Notes under the pieces: model-generated
Databases searched by the model: none
What the model was told of the DNA's origin: nothing
What the model saw: the letters and a program-made list of their open reading frames with translations, nothing else
In this document: in pieces, positions 45,901-58,400 of the stretch
Layout: each line of letters starts with the position of its first letter
How positions within the stretch are numbered: the stretch's first letter is position 1
Assembly (NCBI RefSeq): GCF_020520425.1
Contig: NC_079487.1
Span: 83,271,141 to 83,335,140 of the forward strand
DNA length: 64,000 bases
DNA from: Spinacia oleracea
Taxonomy: Eukaryota; Streptophyta; Magnoliopsida; Caryophyllales; Amaranthaceae
Reading direction: 5' to 3'
Translations under genes and position numbers: made by a program

Positions 45901-48900
45901 CTTTCACATTGTTGTATCCTTTATTTGCGCTGACAAGTAATGAGGAAAGAAAGATACAAGAAACAAACCTGAAGCATGATTTCTGCATTGCCATGAAGCC
46001 AGTCAGCATAAGGAGACAAAGCAGTTAATAACATCATGCCCCCATCCTTTATATCAGCATCAACTCTGACTTCTCCAGCATCTAATAAGTTCCAGTTCAG
46101 TCCCCTTAAACTTTCAGCTAGCTGGATATCCCAAGCATCTTCATTTCTGTCCCTTGAAGCTTTCTTTTCTGCATCACCATCATCAGACTCTCTGCCTCTG
46201 TTTTTAATCCAACCAGGACTCCAGATTGATCTTCCACCACTAGTAGCTGTATCTTCTTCTTTGGAAACACCATTGTGTACAAATGTTACTGGAATGCTTC
46301 CTTGAACATGAACATGGCCATTTTGAACAACAGGTTCGAACTTGGCGTTGAATAGAAAACGACTTCCAGAGGTCAAGGAAGCAACTACTTCTGCTCGACC
46401 AAGATCTATACCACCAATAGCACCATCCAGGAGCCTTACTTGAACATCACACTCTGGTTTCAAGAGGTTTCCTCGTAGATCCCCCTCCATGTGAAGTGTC
46501 CCTTTCACTGGTGCTAAAAGTTGTCTTAATGAAACAATTGCAGCAGTGGTTGAAGATTCAATAACCTGCACAAGCATAGGCACTAAACTAACGGGAAAAT
46601 TCAGAACTGCAAAATGAAGATTTGTCTTGGGTCCCAACAACGTTCCATCTGCATGAACGGTGGCATTATCCTTCTGGATGAAAATCTTCTCAAGGCGTAA
46701 ACCACCATCATTGCTGTAAGCACCAATTGCTTGAACTCGCTGTGTTTCATAAGCTCCCCATTCCCAGTCATCCCCGCGGAAATCGAATTCTGCCTGTAAA
46801 GTAGATTAGGTTATCAACATGCAACACCTCTAAGTCTAATGTGACACTGCAGGTATATGTTTAGGTTGATACAACACCACAAAATTATACATTAAACATG
46901 GAAAATTAAACTGAAATATAAAGCACTCATAACCAAAAGGTAGTGTTAGACTGAACAACCATGCAACGTTCAACTTGCCCAAATTCCACAAAGAGAAGTA
47001 AAGAAAAAAAAAGGTCTGGAGACACTAGACACTCCGCTTTCTTATTTCTTACTTCCTCGTTCCGCAAAGGATGCATCATTTCTATTTGCACGTATGCCAA
47101 TACGCTTCTTTGAACATTAATATCTCTAAACGCGTATAAGTAAAAATTTGATATTTGGAATCCTTGCATTAATACGAATTTAACAAGATCTCACTTGACT
47201 ATGTTTTTTCTTACACAACTGTGAAAAAATAATTGTCAAAGTTGATTGATGAATAGTGCGCAAATGAGAAACGATGCATCTATTGTGGAACGGAGGAAGT
47301 ATATATACCGCCGCCAACACCCCCCCCCCCCCCCACAAAGATTTATCCAGCTTTTTTTTAGCATATATGAATATAGTAGGGATGTGCTGAACTCAACAGT
47401 TTTGTTCTACTTTTATCCTCCACATTTCGGGACAATAACTGTTTACAGGATTGAATTAGTATACTGTAGCCACCACCACCAAGCAATATGGATATCATTA
47501 ATGGTAATGTACTGAGGTTTGAGCAGGCCCACCTGTATGTACTTTTACCCTCCAAATAATCTAAACAAAAGGCTGCTTCCAGACCCATACGGGATACTCT
47601 TTTCCAAGAAAAGGAATATTCTGGATCAAAAACATTAACAAGACTTGTTGTATTGTTATGCAATGATAAACTTTATACTCATCGTAGAAAGAAAGCATCA
47701 CATATTTCTAAATATTATGGCCTATACTATTCAAGCCTTCTAGGTACCAATGCAAGCTAGAAATAGCTTTTATAAAACACAGGTTATAATGACAACAGTT
47801 CAACATGATAGTCAATTTAGCTTGTAGCTCCAACTATCTAGAAATCGCAACAATTGCTGCTGCTCTAAAAAGATCTCTACAGGCAACAGAAAAATAAAAA
47901 TTCCATCCAACCTGAGAAAATCTACATCAATACTCAAAAACACTGAATTTCACTGTCAAGAAGCACAAGACAATACAACACATGACATTGCGAGTAACTT
48001 GCAGAAAGGGTTTACAAGTAACCTACCACTGTATCACCATTGCCGCCACCACTTGCATCAAGAGATCCATGCCAGTGACCTTTGAGTTCTGATAAACCTG
48101 GTAGACTTAGATCTTCAGGTATAACTTCGTCAGATGAAGTTATATAATGCCTTCTTATCACCTGAAAATTCCAACTGATCCTGCATTAGATTCGGTTAGT
48201 GAAAGAAATAAACACAGAAGGAAATTTTAACACAGTATTTATGAACACGGTATTGAGAATTAAAGAGAAACAAAAATCATTTACGTAATAGAACTACTTT
48301 ACATTTGCACAAAACTGACATCGAGCATGTTCGCAAATTAGTATTAAAAAGCATACACATACAACAGCCTAATTTATACTGTTGACTAGTTTTTACCTCG
48401 AGGAAAACTGGTGCAAATTTTGAAGGACAGACTTACCTCAAGCAGCTCTTGAAGATTTCCTGTATTTAAACCCACTGAATGCAAACTTTTCATAAAGAGA
48501 TCCTGCAGATACATTTTGAAAGAGAGGATATTACTTTGACCATATCAGTGCTTGTTACAAAATTGAAAAACGCAGAAAGTTTGTGATTTTGGACTCCATG
48601 ACGCTCCTACTAGTAACACACAAGTTCAGAAACAACTGAGTGAATGTAAAGCACACAACAAATACATTGGTATTATAAATTACGCATTAGATAGAAGGGG
48701 ACATGTGAATGTATGATAGAAAGTGAAATTTAAGGGGATTACATGCAACATTAGAAATGCAAATAGATACTAAAGTGCAAATCAACTCGAAAGCTAGATT
48801 CTGTAGTATCATCTATACTGATGCAGAAATCTTATGATTTAAAAAGGATTCCACCCACTACCATATCAATAAAAGGCCATTATCCTAGTGGGTCATAGTT

Positions 48901-51900
48901 GCGTAGTCTAACAACACTCCTGCCCATATCTGATAGGATTTCCGAAGTATGCACCCTGACCACAAAATTGCAACAGATCGTTTTCATTGGACCAAAGTCA
49001 CAATACCTCTATGCCTCTAAAGAGAGCCAATAGCAGGATAAGAGGTGGTTTTCTGCTGTCTCGTTATCCGCGACAGAACGAGTATTTAGTATGTAACGAG
49101 CTATTTTTACTTAGTCCATTGTAAACTGATAAATACAAAGCCAGAAACTAGGTACTCTTCCAAGCTCCAATTTATAGCTGGAAACAACCAAGCTTTTTCA
49201 CGGATACCTCATGTGGAAAGGATCACATCCATTAGAAGCAAAATATAACAGGATAAGACCAAATAGGGAATCTAGGCGTGGTTTTGCAATGAAATGGCTG
49301 CGGAACTTGATATTACAGGGCCCTGCAATAAGCATGCTTCTATTAAATTGTTTCAGGGCAGGGCATGCATCAGGGCATGTCAACTTTGAGCAATCTAAGA
49401 TAAATGTAAAGGTTGTTCCAACAGACCGGCTAGCTCCCCCCCCCCCCCGGCCCCATTGAAAGAAGCTACCTCCGTAAAAGGTGGAATGAATGTAAAACGC
49501 ATAGCATCCAATTTTCAGCATCCCACCCCTACCTAGCCGTAAGTCACTAGTTTGTATATGAGGTGTCCGGATCATGTCATTTTGTTTTCCTATTGACGCT
49601 TCAACCTCCAACACCAATTGACGCTTACTATAAACCGCAATGACCAGCTACTGACCTACTAATAAGAATGCACCATAATAGTTTAATATATCATGTTAGT
49701 AAGTCCATCTTGATCGAAGCCAAAGAGTAACGAATCTTTTGGCTCTACTAAAATATAAAAATGCACATCAAGCTTTAGCCAATGGTTGAATACAGTATGA
49801 AGCTAAATTACGGAAAAAACCAGTTCTAGCTTTGCCTCAGGTTAGGTTATAAAATATAACCTTTGATCTGGAGCGAACAGCAGGGTCAGTACTCCGAGAA
49901 AGGAGCCTTGCAAGTGGAAGCATTTCAGCAGCTTCTGCTTGAGGTACTTCAAGTCTCACTCGCCATCGACCCATTGAAGACATAACACTACCCAAATGCC
50001 CGGCCATGGCCCTGCTGAAAAAGTCGCCACTTTGCTCAGGATTTAACTTTCGATCTCGTGTGCCAGGCAAAACATATTCACCTTGAAGCTCATAACGGCT
50101 GTAGCTTTGTTCCAAGACAGTTTTCTCGACAGTAATCTACAACCAGCAAATTCAAATTATTAGTTACAGTTCATGGTCGTGGAAACAGAGAATCAAAACA
50201 AGGGCCCAATAGGTCCCATGTGCTCTTACTCCACTGCCCAATAAACTTCCACGTTATAACTATATTATGTCCTTAAAACCTTTCACTTTCCTTTTTCAAG
50301 GATTCAAAGTTTACTTGGCTTCATTGAGTACAGTATACTGATAATGTTATAGAGGTAGAAGTAATACAGGCTTTTAACAGGGGAAATTTAGACCTAATGA
50401 ATTATTATCTTAGCTTAATGGGCAACTTTATCTATATCTCCATGCCAAAAGACTAATGAAAATTTTCCTTCTTTATACTCAACCAAGCATCACCAAAAAA
50501 AATGTAAAGGAAAAGTGACGTAAAAACATTAACAAACATATTATTCCATGATGCATAGTTGACAGTCTTGGTACTATAACTAAAAAGATATCAGTTTAGG
50601 AACTCACAACATCTCCGCTCCATCTGACAGCAACGTCCAAGGCTTCACCTAGTACTCCACTGAATTTTGGCCGTAACACTGAAAGAACTCCAAATCCCCT
50701 CCTCTTTTGAAAATTCAGTTGAACTTCAGCCTGAAGGAGACAAAGGTAGACACTGTGATTTAACAATCACTATAAGAAAAAATATAATCATGAAAGAACC
50801 AACAGGTTCTTTTACCAAATTTTCTTCTCATAAAAAGGATTAATTTCTTTCCTTCGGAGAATTTCATATAACTCAAGGCCTCAAGCCTAGATCTTGACAG
50901 TTCACACTGAACAGAAAATGCTTTGCTTGATTTTCTGGATAATTAATTGCATGATAGGACTACGGAAATGATTATTATTTGCTCACATCCCTAATTTTTT
51001 TCAAATAAGACACCTCTTTGGCGTCCTAAATTCTTTTATCACTCAAAAAAAGACCAAAACAGAGAGAGCCAAAATCTGAAATAGGTCAAGCTAGCTGATG
51101 GCTCAATAGCAAATTTGATCCTCTTTTTCCTAATTAAGTAATAAGAATAGCACTACTAGAAGAGTATTACATCTCAAATTGACATCAGAAGAGAAATATA
51201 CAAAGTGAATTAGTGAACATATAATCCAGTACCAGACCTTCATTAAAGCCAAATCTGAAAAACGAAATGCAGGGGTTTTTCATAATCAAATATAAAGAAA
51301 GAGACGATGTCAAGCTGATAAAAAAAATCATGCCAAATCATGCTACATCAGTTAAACCCAACAATGCCACAATAGCAAGTGTCCAAAGTGAAGCTAGAAA
51401 AACAACTCAAATGCAAAACTAACGTCCAGTCTATATATAAGTTCCACAAAATATTATTAATCCTCTTTTACCATAAAACCAAGTGTTTTTAAAACAACAG
51501 AGGATCTCCTGCAGTCCTACTACTTAACCCTAGTCTATTTTACTAGGAAATGTAAGGTTAAAAAAGTCTATGTTTCCTTTTCATCTCCATCAATCTTTCA
51601 CAAACTTCTATATAGCAATGACAAGCTATTCAATCTCTCTACAATTTTCTTACATATGACAAGGTACCCCTCCCTTCTCCAACCCACCCCACAGTAAAAG
51701 AAGTAGGTCTGTTTGACCTTTTGGGTTCATAAAATATCAGCATTTATTGTACCTAAACCAATTCGAAACAAATTGTAGTCATTTGAAGTATCACAATTTG
51801 ATATTTAGTAGTATTTGAAGTATGAGCATAAATAAGCTTAAAGCAGTGGCCAATGATATATGTCAGAGCAGATTTCTATTTGAGGCAGAGGCTCAATAGG

Positions 51901-54900
51901 CCTCTTTCTTACTTCTCGGTTCAAAGAATCAGGTAATGGTCTTTTTCTTTCAGAATGGAAAGATAAAACCATGCAAATAGAATCACAAAATAACATAACC
52001 TTTTATGGTTTGAGTTTGAATTTGGATAAGGTTCAATCAATCCAAAGCACTGATTTAGCGCTGACTCTTATTCCCACTAATTCTCTTAGGCTGTATAAAA
52101 GTTGAGGCAATGCAGTACACAAAGAAGGAAAAAATAAAATAAAAGACTGTCATTTTCCCCTTCTCCGGCTTATTAAAGTTGTGAGAATTTAGTACTTTAT
52201 AAGCTGTAACAAGGAAGACAATAACTCACCCTCTGCATAGTTCCTCTGAGTGAAGCAAGCTCTAATTCATCAAGTGGCAAGTGACGAATCTACACATGAT
52301 CACATACGTACGTCAATTGCTTACGTTTCTTTAAAAACTTTGAAAAAAATGCGCTCAAAAGGTGACAAAGAATAGAAGCAAAAGTGATGAGAGGGTATGC
52401 CTCTAGATTAGCCGAAACTGCTGGTTGATAGCAAATATTCGCTTTCAGTTGTCCTTTTTGCAGAGAAAATGATAACAATTTTCCTTGTGCTTTTTCAACT
52501 GAGTGATGTAATAGACCTATCATCTCCAAAGAAAGACTTTCATCTGGTCTACCCGTAGCATCCAGCTGAATAGAAAAAATATCAAATACTCAGAATAGTT
52601 ATATTGGTGACTAATTATGAGACATGGAACAATGCTTTATTGCAGCATTATTTTAAAACTGTTAGGTATTTAAAACATTAACTCGAATAGTTCTCATGGC
52701 TGAAGATATATGACATCCGGTTACAGAAACTTAAGTTCCTACTTGGACAACTAGCTACAAATGGAGCACAAATATAACTATTTGTACCACCACAAACTTA
52801 ATCACGATTCCTTTGAAATCAATCACATGCCTACCAGCAGTCACATAAACGTAAATACATATATTTGCAAATTCAATTCACCTGATTTTCAATTATATGA
52901 CCTTACATAAACTTCATAGAACTTATTCTAGTGGTAAATTAAACTTGGAAACCCCTTATTTTTCCGAACTGAACTTAACTAATTTGAACTTGTTTTTCCT
53001 AAACTTATCTGAACATAGGTTTCCTGAGTTTACCTGAACTTGTTTTTCCTATAAGGTAAACAAATCAAGGCCTCAGTTCATATTTCCAAATGCATCAATA
53101 AAATATATTATTACTCATTCGATGAAGGTAGTCTTTCTTAAAATTATCTGAATGATCATGCTATTTTGTACTCCGACTTTCAGCTACCCATGTGATGTGA
53201 TGTGGCTCCACAAATGTTCCTACGTGTCAACTACTCGTCCCTCGTCCTACCCCCCTCACTGTCTCTCCTCCCATTACCTGCTATCTGGAAAGCAAGAAAT
53301 CAATTCATTTCCATAATTCTTCAATCTATAGCAACAAGGTTTTCTCATTGTATCGACTAGGCTATGATTAGTTACATTTCATAGTTTTTCTAGAGATAGA
53401 AGCCATAAGGTGTGTAGAAAACTAATATTACACAACATGGATATATAAATGTTCCCTGTATTATCAAAGCAAAAAGTCTTCTGTCACAAAAAAGCAACCT
53501 GTCAGTTTCTTGCACAACCAATTTTAACCTTCCTCCACTTTAACATAAGTATATAGGATTTATTTACTCCAAACAGGTTTCATGTGTCACAAAATAGGAT
53601 CACACAGAACTTGAATGGGTGTGCATACCACAGACGACCTCACATGGGTATTATGTTTCAAGCGTATTGCTAAAACATAATGTTCCTTCTATAAATATGA
53701 AACAAAAAGACAATTAAAATGAGTGGCATTCAATGGGTGCACTGGTATATAAAATGAATACACAAGATGGGTGCGATAAACAGATCCAAGGAACTGTAGA
53801 CAAAATTTTCCTGCGTCGATACAATACTAATACAAAGATGGTATCTTGTTTCTAGTACTGTGAAAGCTTACCTTGATACGATCACGTGAAAAGCTCATAT
53901 GCCCATCCAGTTGAGGAGCCAATATCAATTGGTTGAGCTTCAAACCAGAGACTGAAACATCCCCTATGAGGCAATCCATATTCTTATCACTAACATTCCG
54001 TCCATCATCAGCAGATTGGTCAGAAACATTTGAAGCACTTGTGACCTGCCCTTGGAACTTGATTCTTCCAGTTGCTTTAAGATTCACGGGTCTTGGAGCA
54101 TCAAATGGATAGGATGAGATCATACTGAAAAACTCAAAGCCACGCATGCGCAAGTCTAATTCAAGTCCTTCCATGATAAAAGCTTTTGCAGTCGTCAAAC
54201 CGGCATCTTCTTCGCATAACCAGTTTTCTTCTGGATGATATATCAGCAATTTCGTATATAAATCAAAAGCAACTGATGAAGAATTAACAGCAATATAGTC
54301 ATGGCAGATTATGACATCTCCTCGGGCATCAACAAATGAACCCTCTGCTTTCGGTGCGTTCCATTTCACATCAAATCTCCTACAATTGGATATGAGGACA
54401 CATAAGTACACAAGCAATATATGACAGAATATAAACAGAAATTCCGCAGATGATGCTGCAGAACCACACTAATTACAACAATAAAACCTAGGGACTAGCG
54501 TCTAGAGTCTTACGGTTTTAGAAGGGATCCAGAAACTTTAGTCTCTCCCTTCAGTTCCCCCAATTTCATAGGTAGCAGATCCAGGAAACCAGATAAATAT
54601 CGGTGCAGAATCTTGTTGAAGGATAAGCTTCCAGAGAAATTCACATCTAATGCTGTCTCATCTACCTCAGCCTGTTTGTTTGTTAATAAATAAAAGCCAT
54701 TTGTAGTAAAAAGCCAAACAACTCAAGTTTCCAAAGGGAACAAAAAGTTAGAAAATGCTGAAACATCAAATCATCGAACAAAGGATCTCAAAGTCACCAC
54801 TTTACCAATCCTCGTTAACTGCCACCAACATAGATAAGCTATCAATGAACATATCCCGGAAAAATAACCATTTTAGACATGATAGATTATTTAGATAGGA

Positions 54901-55384
54901 GAAAATTCTATCAGCAAATGACAAAGTGGTACAACAAAGCTATCCTCAAAAGAATTACATACAATATGGTCTTTCAAGACTTTCAACCACACAAATCGTC
55001 GACAAAGGAAACCAAGGTAAACTACTGTATCCACACAAATTCAGACCCTATACAACTTCTACAGAACATATCCTATAAAACAACCAGCTCTTGCAAATCG
55101 CTAAAAAACTAAACCATAAGCAAATCTGGTCAAGAATCCAAACAATAGTATATTCCCGCATGTCAAAGATAGTTGAGACGCTAGAACAAAGCAGCAAGAG
55201 GATATCATGCCTGGGTCAGGTGTGTAGAGCTGTGGGCATGTATTGGGCTGTGCATGGCGATGCACTTAACAAGTAATAATTATAATAAGAATAATTCATA
55301 AAACCAATTCTAACTTTGGTCGACCAACTTAAAAAAATCTCAACTCTGAATTAGTTTGGAACAGTCTAAAATTTGGAGGGTCTC

Positions 55385-55417
<33 letters not shown>

Positions 55418-58400
55418 ATAAACACTCCTCAACAAGAAATCACCTGCTAAACCAGTCAAACGTGACATGTGGTACGTTTTCATTTGTCTTTTGATTTTTT
55501 CAAAATTTAACATAAATTAAAGGGAAAATGGGGGGAGGGGAGAATGGAGGAGGGGGGGAAAGGAATTAAGTTAAGTTTTTATAAAAATAAAAAAGGGAAA
55601 ATGAAATGTGCCATGTGGCACTTTTTTTACCAGATTAGTAGGTTAATTGAAGTTGACAGCCGTTTTAAAAGGAACCCACCAAAGTTGGGACCTTTCCAAG
55701 TTAATTGAAAGTTAGGATCTTTTGTAGTGGACCTGTCTTCGTTGGAATGTTCGTGCCAAATTTTGCCCCTCATATTGTAAATTTGCACCCCCAATTTTTT
55801 TGTAAGTTCTATGAAATACCTTTGAAAAGGGTGTGCTTATTCAAACTGAAGAACACTAGACAAAGCTCCTAAAATTTATAGAATCGTGCATGTTTCATGA
55901 CTCTCATCTGCAAAGTAAATATAACAAAGGTACTTAATGCTCAAGCCCAAGTGATGCCTCCAAGTATACAAGATCCTCAGAGTAAAACTCAAACTCCTAG
56001 TATGACTAAGCTTTCGCCAATTCCCCTCAAAATCAGCCAGCTTCTCTCCTCCATGCACACAGAAAATATCTAGACAAAAGTAGCTTCCACATTCTTACAA
56101 TCCTTTGATCCTCCAACCTCCTCTTCCAAACTACAAGAACGTCTGTTACTTCACCTGGTAAACCCAGCTAATACCGAACAAAGATAAACTCAAGAGCCAC
56201 AAAGAATATAGCCTAATACAAAGATACGGAAAAGGATTAAAAGAAGGCAAGTTCTTAGGTGAGATCAGTGTTCACAAAAAGACAACTCAAGTCTTTCCAT
56301 AATTCATGTTAAAAGTCACTTCATACCTTAATTCTTGTTTAAAGTCACTCATCCCCACAACACCAATAAATCATCCAAAAACTCGCACCATATCCCATCA
56401 AAAGTTACCTTTGACACATCGTATATTCGTCTCATAAAAGACTTTCGCTTAAAGGAATTGTTTGGTAATTAAAAAAGCACACCACCTTCAAAGTACTAAT
56501 GAAAAAATTAGAGCAATATATAGAAAAGAAGAGTTCAACGGAACCATTATAGCACTAATCATACACAACCATTCCCTTGTTTCTGTATTGAGGCTTCCTC
56601 CTATAGCAATAAAAGGAATGTACTCGTGGATAGGTCAGATATTAGCAATACCCCTGCAACTGCAGAGCATATCCCTATTTACATCAGAGTTTTGATCAGA
56701 AAGGCAACTGACTTACCCACTATTTGCAGAAATAAAAAGAAAAATATAGATAAGCGAGACATTGAATCAGTCCATTGCATTCATAAGTTGAAAAAAAATC
56801 CAGTTGTAACTTCAAATTTTTTGTTGAAATTATCTGAAAAACTGGAGCCTGTTTGTTAATAACCATATATAATTCCCAAACAATATATTACCTCTGGACA
56901 AATCCAAGCATTCCCAGCCCCTCGAATTTCTCCACCATCCACAAGGCTAGCCCGGATTCCATATAAGTCTGCAATCTGTACAAAAAAATTTGCAGCCACT
57001 GGTATTTAGATTTATTTTAATTGATGAGTAGAGAGAAAGACTAAACCAGGAAAGCAAGCCTAGCTACATGTTGAGAATAGAAAATAAATGCACTATTACT
57101 CATGCCAATGAACAGATAATTATGACAAAACTAGACTTAATCATCTTAGAACGTCAAACAACACTAAGATATTTAACCCTATTTGGATCAAGCCAGATAA
57201 GCTGCAAGCATCATTATACTTCCTCCGTTCTTAATACATGAACCATTTGGACTTTTACACTATTCACACACACTCCTTTGATCATATTTGTGGTTTATAA
57301 GTAAGGAAAAACAATCATCATGTGGGACTTTATTAGATTTGTCTTGAGATATTTCGTAAAAGAAAATTAAAGATGTTGATGGTGAAAGTTACACAATTGT
57401 AAGCGTGAAACTCCAAATGGTGCGAGTATAGAAGAACTAAGGAATAATATTAAAAAGATCACACATACCTAGAGGCCTTAAAGATAGTTATAATTATAAT
57501 TTACCAAAAAGTAACTTATAACACCATTGTTTCATATCATTGCTGAACTGCTAAAGTACACTTCCTGAAATTCAAAGCATAATTGATCCAAAAAAATGAA
57601 GGATTTTCAGACTACAGGTAAAGTAATTACATAGAAGGGTAAGGAACTAGCTCAAGAAATTCAATGAACGTACTGGTGTCTCTAACATTCGAGACCGTCT
57701 AATATAGAAACATAAAAATACCAGATCGCACTGAAGAATTATGCACAAGATTTTATATCGTAACTGTTCCAAATATGTCCAACATGGCTTTTCAGATTCA
57801 CTTACACAACTATCAGTGTTGAAGGTGAAATTAGCTGATAAATAAGAAAAGGGGATATGATCAATTGCAGCCACAGCGCCAGCATCTTTGCTTTTTGCTA
57901 CTGCTTCAGATGCAGATGATGCACTAATATCAAAAGCTGAAGGACCCATCTTTCTCGTAGCCATTCCACTGCCCACAAAAATAGGAGCATCCAGTGGGCC
58001 TTGACAATTGAAGATGGCGGTCACAAATCCAGCCAACTGTAACCAAAGTACCAAACACAGTCATCTAAAAGTTTGAAGATCCATGTTAAAGAAAAGATGG
58101 CTAGAAATGTGACCAACAAAAATAGCAACTAATCACAAAGATATGCGTAATAATACAGCCAACTAATATTCAATTCATATGTTGTCTCCATTATAATATT
58201 AGATTGCTAGGATATAACCTGCTTCCTCACATTTAAAAATTCAATTATACTACCTCTGTTCCTTTATGCTGTTCCCATTTAGAATCTTAATAGATTCTTA
58301 TTCAAATGGAATCAAATACTGTCTTGACAAATACATAAGAAAAAACATAGTCTTGTTGGATCTTGTTTGATTGTCTCGACGTGTAGTTCCAAAATATCAA

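Noticed and set aside
49198-49617. 139-codon minus-strand frame between TIC236 exons
   Set aside because: It crosses a poly-C run and intron sequence and has no match to TIC236 or to another family that I know.
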